Below, piece after piece: positions 18,766 through 28,031 of a DNA stretch of 64,000 nucleotides (position 1 is the first letter of the stretch; each line of letters starts with the position of its first letter). The translations under genes were made by a program, and so were the position numbers. The notes below the pieces were generated by a model. The model ran no database searches and was not told where the DNA came from. It saw nothing but the letters and a program-made list of their open reading frames with translations. Origin of the DNA: Blastococcus sp. TBT05-19 (GTDB lineage: Bacteria; Actinomycetota; Actinomycetes; Mycobacteriales; Geodermatophilaceae); assembly GCF_003319095.1 (NCBI RefSeq), contig NZ_QOHI01000001.1, positions 124,001 to 188,000 on the forward strand, in the 5' to 3' direction.

Positions 18766-19967
18766 GGGCCAGACTTTCTGTCGTCGACATCGAGACCGAA
18801 CACTCGCAGCATGCCGGTTACGGTGTGGTCAAGGGTGTACTGCTGCATCGTCCGCTGTCTGGCCGCCGCCCCCATCTCATGCGCGCGTTCCTGGTTCAGC
18901 AAGGCGGCGAGAAGTGCCTCTGCGAGCAGTCCGGGCTCATCCCTGGGCACGACCCAGCCGACGCCGGTAAGCGTCTCCGGAATCCCGGCTACGTCCGTCG
19001 ACACCACCGGGCGCGCCCGCGCCATGGCCTCCCTGATTACAACAGGCAGCGCATCGCTGCGGCCCTCGTCGTCGACAGTGCAGGCCAGGCAGAAGACCGC
19101 GCAGTGATCTAGTTTCTCTAGCACAGCGTCGTTCGTCATCGCGCCCAAGAACTCGATGTGGCCTGAGTCGATGAGCGCGCTTGCCTTCCGCTCGAGGCCC
19201 TCGCGCAACTCCCCGTCGCCGATTATCTGCAGCCGGCAGTTAGGCAGGACTTCGACGACGTGCGCCATGGCTTCAATGAGAAGGTGGAACCCCTTCTTGG
19301 GCACTAAACGCCCGACAGACAAGATCGTCCGCTCGGTCAGTGCGGGGGAGGGGGGCTCGGGGACGTCCACCCCGCAGGGAATGACCGAGATCGGCACATT
19401 GGACGATAGAAGGCTCCGAATGACCTTGACGTTGAATTCGCATACCGTCACCAGGTGGTCGAAATGGTTCAGGACGCGACCGACATCGTAGGCAGGGGTG
19501 TAGATGTCGTCCGCGTGCAGCGTGATGGATGCGCGGGTGTCGAGCAGTGCTGCGGCGTACGCCGTCGGGGCGGCTGCCGCCCACCCGAAGTGGCTGTGGA
19601 CGGCGACCACGCTGCGATCCTCGGCCATAGTCCTCAGGGGCGGCAGCAGCCTCAGGAAAAGCTTCAAGCCGAGCCCCCGAACGATGATCGAGCGTCGGAG
19701 CACCCGAGCGAGCCTCACGGGATGGTGTCCCACCCACCAGAGAAGGTTGCAGAGCAGTGGGAGGACGCCTGGCTGCTCCAGTTCTTGCGCCTGTGAATTC
19801 GAGGCGTCTAGTCGGACGCTGCCGGTTTTAAATGTGAGCACGCGCACGTTCACCCCCCGCGCGCGCAGCCCTTCTATCTCGTTCCGCACGAAGGTCTGGG
19901 ACAGGACGGGATACTCGGCCAGCAGGTAGACGACAGTGGGTCCACAGTGGCCAGCACTTGCAATCAT
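18753..19967 (-). CDS. GT4-family glycosyltransferase
   Basis: A 404-residue GT-B glycosyltransferase. The N-terminal half has LLAEYPVLSQTFVRNEIEGL, typical of colanic-acid WcaL-like enzymes. The C-terminal half has ILSVGRLVPKKGFHLLIEAMAHV, LQIIGDGELREGLERKA and the donor-binding DALPVVIREAMARARPVVSTDVAGIPE (E-x7-E pattern). Such enzymes add a sugar to a lipid-linked repeat unit on the cytoplasmic side of the membrane; the sugar cannot be told from sequence. It overlaps the flippase gene upstream and the pyruvyl transferase downstream and begins at ATG 19967. Confidence 0.88.
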   Translation of the reverse strand: MIASAGHCGPTVVYLLAEYPVLSQTFVRNEIEGLRARGVNVRVLTFKTGSVRLDASNSQAQELEQPGVLPLLCNLLWWVGHHPVRLARVLRRSIIVRGLGLKLFLRLLPPLRTMAEDRSVVAVHSHFGWAAAAPTAYAAALLDTRASITLHADDIYTPAYDVGRVLNHFDHLVTVCEFNVKVIRSLLSSNVPISVIPCGVDVPEPPSPALTERTILSVGRLVPKKGFHLLIEAMAHVVEVLPNCRLQIIGDGELREGLERKASALIDSGHIEFLGAMTNDAVLEKLDHCAVFCLACTVDDEGRSDALPVVIREAMARARPVVSTDVAGIPETLTGVGWVVPRDEPGLLAEALLAALLNQERAHEMGAAARQRTMQQYTLDHTVTGMLRVFGLDVDDRKSGPCGS

Positions 19968-21454
19968 GTGGCGCTCCGTCCCCGCACTCGGCGGATGAAG
20001 GGTCGCTCAAGCAGCAGGAGCGCCACCGCATAGGTCGATGCGCCGGCGACCACTTGGGCAAGAAGTGTCATGGGCGCTGCCATGAAGGCCGAGGCGTGGC
20101 CCGCAATCCATGCGACCCCAGCAGCAGCGATTGAGGCAGCGGCGCCACCAGCAAGACTGCGCAAAAATGTGACAAGCGGGACCGCGGCACATCTGAGCGC
20201 CGGCAGGACCACGATCCAAACGGTAAGCCAGCTCTTGATGGCTATAGCGGCAGCTACCGCGACCACCCCGAAAGGCACCGCGACCCCCACCGCCAGCACA
20301 GTGAGAAGGCTGGAGATCACCCCGAGCTTGAACTGTAGTGCGGTTCGGCCGGTCGCCTGGAACAGGGGTCCGGCGCTCTGGCCAAGCAGTTGGCAAGGAA
20401 CAGAGAGAGCCAGTAGCGAGAGGATCGGAGCGACGGGCAGCCATCGAGCCCCGAAGAGCGTCTCCACGAGAGGACCTGCAGCAACGCAAACCCCCAGACC
20501 TAACGGTGCGCCTACGATCCACGAAGCCTTTGTGCTGACCAACCACGCCTCGCCAAGTCGGCGTGCGTCGGACTGCAGGCGGGCGAGAGCGGGAAACATG
20601 ACCGTGGAGATGGTGGTGCTCACCTGGGACAAGGGGAGAAGCATTGCATTATAGGCGCGACTGTAAAAGCCCAGCGCAGTAGTCCCGATAAACTTCCCTA
20701 CCAATAAATTGTCCGCATTGCGGGACCAGTAGTTGACCGCGTTGAAGCCGATGAGTCCTCGGCTGTATCGCCAGATCTCCCTCGTCATACCGAGGGTGGG
20801 CCAGCCCGTCGGGCGCATTGGACTGAGCATCCAATAGGCGACCGTTGTGGTAGCAGTACCGACCAACGTTCCGGAAACTAGCGCCCAGGGTCCGAGGCCA
20901 GCTGCGGCCAGGGATATGGCGGACGCGGCGTTTGCTACGCCTCCCAGAACCTCGGCCACGCCGACCCTGGCGAAATTCATCTTTCGGCGCAGCACGGCCC
21001 CGTGCACGACGCCGAGCGACAACGCCATGGACAAGCCAGCGACGGGTAGGAGTTGGGCCAGATCAGGCGCCTCGAGGACGATGGCTGCAAGAGGGGAAAT
21101 TGCCCAAATGGCCAGGGCCCCCACGCAGCCCAGCAATGCGTTCAGCCAGAACGCAGACGTGAGGTATTCGCGGTCAGGTTCAGGTCGCTGAATCACGGCC
21201 GCAGCGATACCGAACTCGGCGAACAAGGTAGCAAAGCCTGTAATGGTCGCCGCGAGAGCGACGAGCCCGAAGTCGGAGGGCGCGAGCAGCCTTGCGAGCG
21301 CGATCGACGTGCCCAGCTGGAGGATCTGAAGAGCTATGCGCCACAACGCGGTCCAGGCCAGTCCTCTTCGGATGGCCCTCCCCGTCGTCGCATGCCGGTG
21401 GGCGGTTGCTTGCCCAGCCGGCAAGGCGCTCACGTCCGTATCCGGATCAGTCAT
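19964..21454 (-). CDS. Wzx-like lipopolysaccharide/oligosaccharide flippase
   Basis: A 496-residue MOP-superfamily transporter with about twelve to fourteen hydrophobic helices, expected to flip lipid-linked repeat units across the membrane. The opening region RRGLAWTALWRIALQILQLGTSIALARLLAPSDFG matches the N-terminal signature of the polysaccharide-transport family (G-x4-R-x-LAPxDFG). The start is ATG 21454, whose ATGACTGA overlaps the stop of the upstream glycosyltransferase; an in-frame extension to 21535 is possible but lacks support. It is the flippase of the first polysaccharide cluster; 53472-54989 is that of the second. Confidence 0.87.
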   Translation of the reverse strand: MTDPDTDVSALPAGQATAHRHATTGRAIRRGLAWTALWRIALQILQLGTSIALARLLAPSDFGLVALAATITGFATLFAEFGIAAAVIQRPEPDREYLTSAFWLNALLGCVGALAIWAISPLAAIVLEAPDLAQLLPVAGLSMALSLGVVHGAVLRRKMNFARVGVAEVLGGVANAASAISLAAAGLGPWALVSGTLVGTATTTVAYWMLSPMRPTGWPTLGMTREIWRYSRGLIGFNAVNYWSRNADNLLVGKFIGTTALGFYSRAYNAMLLPLSQVSTTISTVMFPALARLQSDARRLGEAWLVSTKASWIVGAPLGLGVCVAAGPLVETLFGARWLPVAPILSLLALSVPCQLLGQSAGPLFQATGRTALQFKLGVISSLLTVLAVGVAVPFGVVAVAAAIAIKSWLTVWIVVLPALRCAAVPLVTFLRSLAGGAAASIAAAGVAWIAGHASAFMAAPMTLLAQVVAGASTYAVALLLLERPFIRRVRGRSAT

Positions 21455-22625
21455 GGCTGAGCGCCAGATCCAGAAGTGCGTCGCAACGCTGGGCCCAGCT
21501 GTTCTCGTCGATGAAGCGCTGCCGTTCGTCCTCATCGAGCGGTCCGCGCGCCAGCGCGTGGGCGGAGTTTTGACCGAACTGTTCGACGGAACTCAGGACG
21601 ATCGAGGGGTGGATGTGGCGAATAGGCGGAAGGTCGGTAGCGACGACGGGTCGGCCGGCGGCTAGGTACTCGTAAACCTTGAGCGGCGACATGGCTTCCG
21701 TGAGTGCGGAGACGACGTGAGGGACGAGGCAGACGTCGGCCGCCATGACGGTCGCTGCCAAGCGGGTCTGGTCCATCGACGGGAGCATGTGGACGTTCGA
21801 CAAGGTTGTAGCCAGTCGACGGCCCGTGTCGTCGCCTTCGGGTCCGACGAGCAAGATGCTGCCGAAGTGGGGAGCAGCGTTGGCGAGTGCTGTCGCGGAC
21901 AAACGCTCATCGACGGTCCCGGTGTACACGCCGATCGGACGCAAAAAGGCCTCGAGGGGGTCCTGGGCCGGTGGGGGACCGCCCCAGACTTGGGGGTCCA
22001 CGCCGTTGGGGACTACTCGGGATGGCCCCCGGGGGGAGATGCGATCGATGATCTGCTGGCTTACGGCCGCAACGCGGAGTCCGCGATCGCTGATGGAATC
22101 GTAGGCTGCCTGGTATACCTCCGCGAACGCCGAGTGGCCGTGGTGCGCCGACCAGTCATCACGCCCCACGTAGGTAACTGAGCGAAATCCGCCGTGGTCG
22201 CCGAAGGCGGCATGCAATGGGTTGTAGGTCAGGAGCGCTGGCGCTTGCATGCCGGCACGAAGTGCCTCGCGGGTGAGTCGGCGACCGTAAGCGCGGTAGG
22301 AGACGCGAAGGGAGTCGAGTCGAGGCGGGTCGGATCTGCGCAATCTCATCGGTCGGACGAGCCGCGCGGTGTCGTTGGTGGGGAAGGGCGCGCTTCTCCG
22401 TCCGAGGGTCCTCCGTCCCGCGGCTCGCGGAAGACTTCTCCAGGGATTGGCCACGAGCACTCGACGAAGTCGGCCCGAGCTGAGTGCATGTCGAATGAGG
22501 CGGTCCGGAGGGCGCACATGCTCGCGCCGGACAATGTCGTCCCAGGTCTCGAAGCTCAAGGCGATCACCAGGTCCGACGCAGCAGGGGCGGGTCCCTGGT
22601 CAGTAGCCGGATGGTTCTTCACCAC
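21447..22625 (-). CDS. Glycosyltransferase (GT-B, GT4-like)
   Basis: A 392-residue putative glycosyltransferase. It shows VYTGTVDERLSATALANAAPHFGSILLVGPEG near residues 235-268, PSMDQTRLAATVMAADVCLVPH near 285-305, and SPLKVYEYLAAGRPVVATDLPPIRHI near 315-340, a common arrangement in capsular GT-B enzymes of the tuaH/YpjH type. The acceptor-side half is poorly conserved to my eye. It starts at a GTG at 22625. It is followed without gap by the flippase gene, so it belongs to the leftward operon. Sugar specificity is unknown. Confidence 0.82.
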   Translation of the reverse strand: MVKNHPATDQGPAPAASDLVIALSFETWDDIVRREHVRPPDRLIRHALSSGRLRRVLVANPWRSLPRAAGRRTLGRRSAPFPTNDTARLVRPMRLRRSDPPRLDSLRVSYRAYGRRLTREALRAGMQAPALLTYNPLHAAFGDHGGFRSVTYVGRDDWSAHHGHSAFAEVYQAAYDSISDRGLRVAAVSQQIIDRISPRGPSRVVPNGVDPQVWGGPPPAQDPLEAFLRPIGVYTGTVDERLSATALANAAPHFGSILLVGPEGDDTGRRLATTLSNVHMLPSMDQTRLAATVMAADVCLVPHVVSALTEAMSPLKVYEYLAAGRPVVATDLPPIRHIHPSIVLSSVEQFGQNSAHALARGPLDEDERQRFIDENSWAQRCDALLDLALSHD

Positions 22626-22708
22626 GAGGTGCCTTCCTTAGGAGGGATGATGCTCAACCCGTGACCGTTGGTCGATGCGTGCTGCCATGTCAAGTGGGCG
22701 TGGAGTTC

Positions 22709-23647
22709 TCATCTTGGCTCCAGGTGAGGCGGCGTCTGGATGCGCCACGTCGAAACTTCTTGCACATCCAGCCACGTCAACGCCGGCACCTCGCGGTGGA
22801 TCGCTAGATTGCGCCCATGTAACTCACGCGCGATTTGGCTTTGGTGGTCATCGACGTGCTCGTCAAATGAGGACCGGCGAGGCACCAGAATCGGCCGCCG
22901 ACCGGCATTGAGCGCTCCTAGAGCACTACCAATCCCGGCGTGCGCGACGACCGCATCAGCCTCTGCCATCGCCGCGTGGAGTTCGTGCTGAGGCATCGAT
23001 GGGCGGCCGGTGATAGGAAGCCCAGCGATATCGGTGACACCTGTTTGCCAGAGCACGTCGACATCGGGCGGGATGATCGTCACTAATCGCTCAAGTAGGC
23101 GACGAAAGCCGTACTTCTCGATGGTGCCTAGTGTGACGACGACGGAACGGATCGGTTGCGGGGTCAGCGCCTCTTCCATGTGTGCCACGAAGTCATCGAA
23201 GACTGAGACGCTCAACCCCCACGGCGCCCGTGCCCAGGATCGGTACTGCGCCGAGAGCTGGATGCCGGGGACCTTCTCGAGGAGCTTCCCGGTCTGGGAA
23301 GGGCCGTCGCTTCGGGCGGCGCTTTCGATGTAATGGGCCTTCTTGCCCATGGCTCTTGCCACGGGCAAGAAGGAAAGCGCTATCCCTGACCCAGTGCTGA
23401 TCACAGTGTCAACGCGGTACTTGCGGAGGATGCTGAGCGCCCGGGAGGCGTTCGCCACCACCGTTCGGTAATCCCGGGGAGCGGTGTATGGGACGTACTC
23501 GACGATCTCTTCGGCCAGCATCGAGCGGCTCTGCGGTGAGTCGAAGGTGGCCCATACGACAGGGGTGCCCGGTTCAACCAGCCGGGGCCTCAGTTGGTAG
23601 AGCTGCGCGAGGTGTCCACCGGTCGCGGCGACGAGCAATGTGGTCAC
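22709..23647 (-). CDS. Fused Alg14/Alg13-like glycosyltransferase (EpsF/PssDE type)
   Basis: A 312-residue protein combining two halves usually separate. The N-terminus TLLVAATGGHLAQLYQL matches Alg14/PssD, which binds membrane and acceptor. From about residue 165, VVVTLGTIEKYGFRRLLERLV matches Alg13/PssE, with the donor-site end MAEADAVVAHAGIGSALGALNAGRRPILVPRR. It probably transfers the second sugar onto the lipid-linked primer. The start GTG 23647 is preceded by AGGAG at good spacing, and it removes 51 codons of unlikely upstream sequence. It is the first gene of the leftward transcript, divergent from the GT2 gene at 23809, so 23648-23808 should hold promoters for both. Confidence 0.83.
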   Translation of the reverse strand: MTTLLVAATGGHLAQLYQLRPRLVEPGTPVVWATFDSPQSRSMLAEEIVEYVPYTAPRDYRTVVANASRALSILRKYRVDTVISTGSGIALSFLPVARAMGKKAHYIESAARSDGPSQTGKLLEKVPGIQLSAQYRSWARAPWGLSVSVFDDFVAHMEEALTPQPIRSVVVTLGTIEKYGFRRLLERLVTIIPPDVDVLWQTGVTDIAGLPITGRPSMPQHELHAAMAEADAVVAHAGIGSALGALNAGRRPILVPRRSSFDEHVDDHQSQIARELHGRNLAIHREVPALTWLDVQEVSTWRIQTPPHLEPR

Positions 23648-23808
23648 GGAAAAGCTCCTGGCCTGCTGAGGGGGTGGCCCCACCCTAGGTGATGGGCAAG
23701 GTGGCTCCGCCGCGGCGGCGGAACCTTCACAGCACCAGGTGGCACACCCTGTGCCCATCGGTTCTGCGAGCCCGGTCCACGCTCGCCCGTGGAGCGCCAT
23801 GGTCGAAT

Positions 23809-24663
23809 GTGGCCGTGTCCACGGCCCGCACTCCTACGGCGTCGGTATTGATTCCGGCGCACCAAGAAGAATCCGTGATCGGCCGATGTCTCGACGGGCT
23901 GCTCACCGGTGCGAGACCTGGTGAGTTCGAAGTCGTCGTCGTAGCGAACGGCTGCACGGACGGGACCGGCCGTGTGGTGAAGGGCTATGGCGCGGAGGTG
24001 CGGCTGATCGAGCTCGAAGCAGGGTCGAAGACAGCTGCACTCAACGCCGGCGACGAGGTGCTGCGCACCTTTCCGCGCGTATACCTCGACGCCGACGTTG
24101 TGGTCACGGCGGAGTCGTTGCGAGCAGTCGCCGCCTGCCTCGATTCCGAACACCCGTTGATCGCGACGCCCGTCCGGGATCTTCAGTTGGAGCACTCGAC
24201 GGTTCCTGTCGCGTGGTTCCTGCGGACGTGGGAGGCGCTGCAGCGGGCGCGCCAGGAAACAATCGGCACCGGGGTGTACGCGCTGAACGAGGCAGGGCGC
24301 GGCCGTTTCGACACCTTTCCCGACGTTGTAGGCGATGATCGATTCGTCCACGGTCTCTTTCAGGCGAGGGAGAGGCGCGCGGTGACGCCTTCAGTGAAGG
24401 TCTGGCCGCCTGCCACCCTGCGCGAGTTGATCGGAGTCCGTACCCGAGTCGTCGTCGGCAACATGACTGCGGGAGCACGGGTGAGACAGGCGTCGGAGCG
24501 GCCCTCCCCCTACGAGCAGGTTGGTTCGCTGCTTCGCGATCCGCTCGCCGTGAGCGGTCTGCCGCTGTACCTGGCTGTGACGCTTCTGGTTCGGTGGCGC
24601 GCTCGTCAGCGGGTTCGGAGGGGGGACCTGTCGTGGTCTCGCGCGCAGAGGAGGGCAGCATGA
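23809..24663 (+). CDS. GT2-family glycosyltransferase
   Basis: A 284-residue GT-A glycosyltransferase: ASVLIPAHQEESVIGRCLDGLL near the N-terminus, VVVVANGCTDGTGRVVK, and RVYLDADVVVTAESL with the metal-binding DAD. YALNEAGRGRFDTFPDVVGDDRFV carries the typical ED-like catalytic region (GDDRF). A hydrophobic C-terminal stretch (LPLYLAVTLLVRWRARQRVRR) may tether it to the membrane. The start is uncertain: GTG 23809 or 23815 place the domain correctly, and the frame stays open upstream to 23689. It overlaps the next GT2 gene by four bases (ATGA). Confidence 0.83.
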   Translation: MAVSTARTPTASVLIPAHQEESVIGRCLDGLLTGARPGEFEVVVVANGCTDGTGRVVKGYGAEVRLIELEAGSKTAALNAGDEVLRTFPRVYLDADVVVTAESLRAVAACLDSEHPLIATPVRDLQLEHSTVPVAWFLRTWEALQRARQETIGTGVYALNEAGRGRFDTFPDVVGDDRFVHGLFQARERRAVTPSVKVWPPATLRELIGVRTRVVVGNMTAGARVRQASERPSPYEQVGSLLRDPLAVSGLPLYLAVTLLVRWRARQRVRRGDLSWSRAQRRAA

Positions 24664-25616
24664 CGCTGGATGTCTCGGTCTTGATCGTGACGTACAACAG
24701 CGATCGGTACATCGCTGACTGCTTGACCTCTCTCGCGACCGCCCTCAAGGGAGTCGATGCCGAGATCCTCGTGTATGACAACGCGTCGAATGATGACACG
24801 CTGCGGACGGTCGCCGATTTCCCGGGTGTGAGAGTCATCGCCGGAGATGCGAATATTGGATTCGCGGCGGCATGCAACAGGTTGGCTGCCCAGAGCCATG
24901 GCCGGTACCTCTGGTTCCTCAACCCTGACACGCGTGTGCGCGCGGAAGCGGTCAGGGAACTGCTCAAGGCTGCTGATCACTTCCCGAGCGCGAAGTTGTA
25001 CGGCGCCAGAACCGTTGCCCCGGACGGCCGGACGGTGATGGGTAGCGCCCAGGGGGAGATGACCTTGTGGTCGTTGACCTGTTTCGCCACGGGGGTGTCG
25101 ACAGTCTTCCCCGGCCGACGGTGGGCCGACCCAGAGAGCATTCCAGGCTGGGATCGAGCGACCACCCGTCACGTCCCGATGCTCAGCGGGGGTGCGCTTA
25201 TGGTCAGCCGCGCCGCCTGGGACCGGCTCGGCGGCTTCGACGAGCGCTACTTCATGTACGCAGAGGATGCCGATCTCTGCGCTCGGGCACGGAGGCTGAG
25301 ATACGCCCCGTTGTTCGTGGCACCGGCAATCGTGGAGCACGAGGTGGGGGGGTCGTCTTCGGCAGGCGGAAAAGTCGTGCTTCTCCACAGGGGGAAAGTC
25401 ACGTACGCGCGTGCCCTGTGGTCGCCCCTGCGGGCAGCCTTGGGTGTCCGCCTGCTGCTCGTTGGAGTGGCTCTGCGTGCCTATGCCTCACGCCTTGGGG
25501 TGTTTCCCGACCGTCCGGGCCGTTCCGCCGGTCACGCTTGGGCGGAAGCGTGGAATCGTCGTCGCGAGTGGCGGCACGGGTGGGAGGGCGAGAAGGCGCT
25601 CCGGCGTGCCCCGTGA
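24660..25616 (+). CDS. GT2-family glycosyltransferase, rhamnosyltransferase-like
   Basis: A 318-residue glycosyltransferase of the WbbL type. Motifs in order are SVLIVTYNSDRYIADCLTSL, EILVYDNASNDDT, NIGFAAACNRLA, YLWFLNPDTRV (DxD equivalent) and GGALMVSRAAWDRLGGFDERYFMYAEDADLC. The GGFDExxFMYxEDxDLC signature is characteristic of this rhamnosyltransferase-like group. It starts at ATG 24660 inside the stop of the preceding gene, so the pair is coupled. It is the last polysaccharide-type gene before the lasso-peptide cluster; 121 bases with nothing recognisable separate the two. Confidence 0.87.
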   Translation: MTLDVSVLIVTYNSDRYIADCLTSLATALKGVDAEILVYDNASNDDTLRTVADFPGVRVIAGDANIGFAAACNRLAAQSHGRYLWFLNPDTRVRAEAVRELLKAADHFPSAKLYGARTVAPDGRTVMGSAQGEMTLWSLTCFATGVSTVFPGRRWADPESIPGWDRATTRHVPMLSGGALMVSRAAWDRLGGFDERYFMYAEDADLCARARRLRYAPLFVAPAIVEHEVGGSSSAGGKVVLLHRGKVTYARALWSPLRAALGVRLLLVGVALRAYASRLGVFPDRPGRSAGHAWAEAWNRRREWRHGWEGEKALRRAP

Positions 25617-25739
25617 CTTAGCATCACGCCTCCGCTTCGGGGTGCAGAGCAGCGGGAGGGTCGTGACCGTGAGAGGCGTTGCGTCAAGGTTCCATGCCAT
25701 CCGCCCCGGAGTGGCGCGGCTGCGCTCGGATGGCCGCTG

Positions 25740-26948
25740 ATGACGGCCCAATATGGCCCGCACGACACGCCCCCTCGGCGAGGAGATGCGCGTGCCTTCG
25801 AGTCGGTGCTGGTCGCGTGCGTTCGTGAGCACGACTGGGGGCAGCCACCGCCGGACGCGGTGCGTCTTTTGCTGGGGTTGGACCAGCGCCGCTTGGTTGC
25901 ATTAGCGGAACGACACCGAGTCGTCTCAGCTGTCTTGCTCAGTGCCGGAGATGCGCTGCTTCCGCCGATCCGTCAACGTCTTCGACTCCTGAGTCGGGCA
26001 GACCACCTGAGGACCTTGCAGGTCGAGAACGAATGCCGGCACCTCGCTTCAGCGCTCGAGAGCACCGCATGGCTCGTCGTGAAAGGTCCGGCACTGGCGC
26101 GTGGTTATTACCGCCGCGCAGAGCTGCGGAGCTACGGGGACCTGGATGTTCTCGTCCGGCCGCAGGACTTTTCCGAGGCGGTGGCACGGCTGGAGGGTGC
26201 CGGCTACACACTCCTGGACCGGAACTGGCTCCTCCTGAGACGCCGGATGTCCGGCGAGCTCCATGTCATGTCGCCGCGAGGAGTTTTGGTGGATCTGCAC
26301 TGGGATCTCACCAATGATGCCGCCACGCGGAAGAGTTACGCGATGTCGGCGCAGGCGTTCTTCGAACGCGCCGAACGGTTGACCATCGCTGGGATCGAGG
26401 CTCTCGTCCTCGATCCGCTCGACACGGTGGTGCACACCGCCGTGCATGCGGCGCGCTCCGGCGGAGATCGCCTGGTCTGGCTCAAAGATCTCGAGCAGTT
26501 GATCCTCTCGGGACGCTTCACCTGGCCGGATCTGGCCAAGCGAAGCGCTGAGCTCCACGCTCAGCTCGCGGTGTCCGTGATGTTGCACCGCATGCGCGCG
26601 GTGCTGGGAACGGAGAACATCACGGATGCTGACCTTCACCTCCTAGGTGGGTCCCGGCCCTGGCTAGCGGTCGGACGGTTGGTCGACCGCCTCTCTCCGA
26701 TCCTCCGAGCAGGGGCCGATGGCTCCCTGGCTCGGATCTTCGCCCGCTCCACTCGATCCGACAGCGGGGCTGCCGCTGTGGAGCTGGGGCGACGGATCGT
26801 CGCGCGTGCACGTCGCGGAACCTGGCCACAGGAGGACCACACCTGGGATCCCGCGCATCCGGACTCCCCGCTCTACGAATCGGGAGGCCGGGAAGGAAGA
26901 GTTGCCTTCCTGGCGGCGGTCAGCGCGATTCAAGGTGAACGGAGGTGA
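25740..26948 (+). CDS. Nucleotidyltransferase-family protein (NTP_transf_5-like) of the lasso cluster
   Basis: A 402-residue protein of the uncharacterised nucleotidyltransferase family often found in lasso-peptide and polysaccharide clusters. WLVVKGPALARGYYRRAELRSYGDLDVLVRP near residues 110-142 contains KG and the D-L-D-V metal-binding pair of the pol-beta nucleotidyltransferase fold. GVLVDLHWDL near 183 and DTVVHTAVHAARSGGDRLVWLKDLEQLI near 225-253 are also typical. A substrate cannot be stated; in relatives of the paeninodin cluster such enzymes accompany an HPr-like kinase and are suspected tailoring enzymes. It starts at ATG 25740 and overlaps the methyltransferase gene by four bases (GTGA). 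Confidence 0.78.
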   Translation: MTAQYGPHDTPPRRGDARAFESVLVACVREHDWGQPPPDAVRLLLGLDQRRLVALAERHRVVSAVLLSAGDALLPPIRQRLRLLSRADHLRTLQVENECRHLASALESTAWLVVKGPALARGYYRRAELRSYGDLDVLVRPQDFSEAVARLEGAGYTLLDRNWLLLRRRMSGELHVMSPRGVLVDLHWDLTNDAATRKSYAMSAQAFFERAERLTIAGIEALVLDPLDTVVHTAVHAARSGGDRLVWLKDLEQLILSGRFTWPDLAKRSAELHAQLAVSVMLHRMRAVLGTENITDADLHLLGGSRPWLAVGRLVDRLSPILRAGADGSLARIFARSTRSDSGAAAVELGRRIVARARRGTWPQEDHTWDPAHPDSPLYESGGREGRVAFLAAVSAIQGERR

Positions 26949-27760
26949 GGCCGCCGGCGTGGCTCGCCCTATACCTCTGGGGAGAAAAGCGGATCGAGCG
27001 ACTCGTCCGAGTTCTGCCTGGTGCTTGGAGTGGCCTGTGGTTGGGCGTGCTCACGACGCCGCAGCTGTCCCGGCTCGACGAGGCGTACTACCGGGGCGAA
27101 GACATGTACCGCAGTGCGGCCTACAACCGGCGCGGACTCTTCGACTGGGAAGCCCGCATCGTCGAGAGCCACGTCCGTCCCCGGAGTCGCATCGCTGTTC
27201 TGGGGGCCGGGGGTGGCCGGGAAGTGCTGGCCCTGCTCGCTCTCGGCCATGATGCCTGGGGGTTCGAGCCATACCACGCGCTGGCTGCGGTGGGCTCCGA
27301 TCTGACCGCGGCAGACGGGTACGGGCGGCGTGTGGCCGTGATGGCGCGGGATGGATGGGCATGCGAGAGGGACTCGTTCGACGCCGTGGTCTTCGGGTGG
27401 GGCGCGTACATGCTTCTGCCGTCGAGGCAGGACCGGGTCGAGCGGCTACGCGAGGCGGCTGCGGCAACGGGCCGTCCGGGCGTGATCGTGACGTCCTTCT
27501 TCACGATGCCCCTCGACCGACGGCAGCTCCACGTCACATTCCGGGTGGCCCGGCGCCTTCGCCAACTGCTTGGTCGGCCCGCGCCGCTCCTCGGAGACGC
27601 CCTCGTCCCGAACTTCGCGCATCACTTCACACGTTCTCAGATCGTTGAAGAGCTCGTAGAGGCGGAGCTCGAATTGGTCGAGTGGGGCACCGCCCCTGGT
27701 GGATACGGTTGGGCGGTCGCCCGTAGGGCGGGCGCGGCAGAGGGAGCAGCTGGTGAATGA
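26945..27760 (+). CDS. Class I SAM-dependent methyltransferase of the lasso cluster
   Basis: A 271-residue protein. RIAVLGAGGGREVLALLALGHDAWGFEP near residues 82-110 is the SAM-binding motif I with a post-I acidic residue, and FDAVVFGWGAYMLLP near 145 is motif IV/post-IV. The N-terminal ~60 residues are basic and hydrophobic and could contact the membrane or substrate. Its overlaps with both neighbours (four bases before, eight after) tie it to the lasso operon. A tailoring role, such as methylation of the peptide or of a group added by the nucleotidyltransferase, is inferred only from position. It could instead modify a sugar. It starts at GTG 26945. Confidence 0.78.
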   Translation: MRPPAWLALYLWGEKRIERLVRVLPGAWSGLWLGVLTTPQLSRLDEAYYRGEDMYRSAAYNRRGLFDWEARIVESHVRPRSRIAVLGAGGGREVLALLALGHDAWGFEPYHALAAVGSDLTAADGYGRRVAVMARDGWACERDSFDAVVFGWGAYMLLPSRQDRVERLREAAAATGRPGVIVTSFFTMPLDRRQLHVTFRVARRLRQLLGRPAPLLGDALVPNFAHHFTRSQIVEELVEAELELVEWGTAPGGYGWAVARRAGAAEGAAGE

Positions 27761-28031
27761 AACAAAGGGCGAGTCCATCCGGCTGCGTCCGGGCGCGGTG
27801 ACGTGGCACGAGGCTGACGGTGAGGTCATCGCGCTCGACCTCCGGTCTTCTGAGTATCTCGGGGTGAATCCGGCCGGTGCGGCGCTCTGGCAGCGGCTTG
27901 CCGAAGGCGCGACAGAGGATGACCTCGTGGAGGTTCTCACCGAGACCTACGGCATCGACCCGGGGCGCGCCAGAACCGACGTGCGGGCGTTCCTGCAGGA
28001 GGCTCGAACACGGGGGCTGCTCGAGGAATGA
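27753..28031 (+). CDS. PqqD-like RiPP recognition element, lasso B1
   Basis: A 92-residue protein of the PqqD fold that binds the precursor's leader peptide and presents it to the protease. ADGEVIALDLRSSEYLGVNPAGAALWQRLAEGATEDDLVEVL follows the family's pattern (beta-hairpin, Y-x-(V/L)N-x-x-(A/G)-x-x-(L/I)W). A C-terminal helix (RTDVRAFLQEARTRGLLEE) matches the winged-helix end. It starts at GTG 27753, overlapping the methyltransferase stop, and is followed by B2 with an ATGA overlap. Split B1 and B2 is the usual arrangement in actinobacterial lasso clusters. Confidence 0.88.
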   Translation: MNETKGESIRLRPGAVTWHEADGEVIALDLRSSEYLGVNPAGAALWQRLAEGATEDDLVEVLTETYGIDPGRARTDVRAFLQEARTRGLLEE

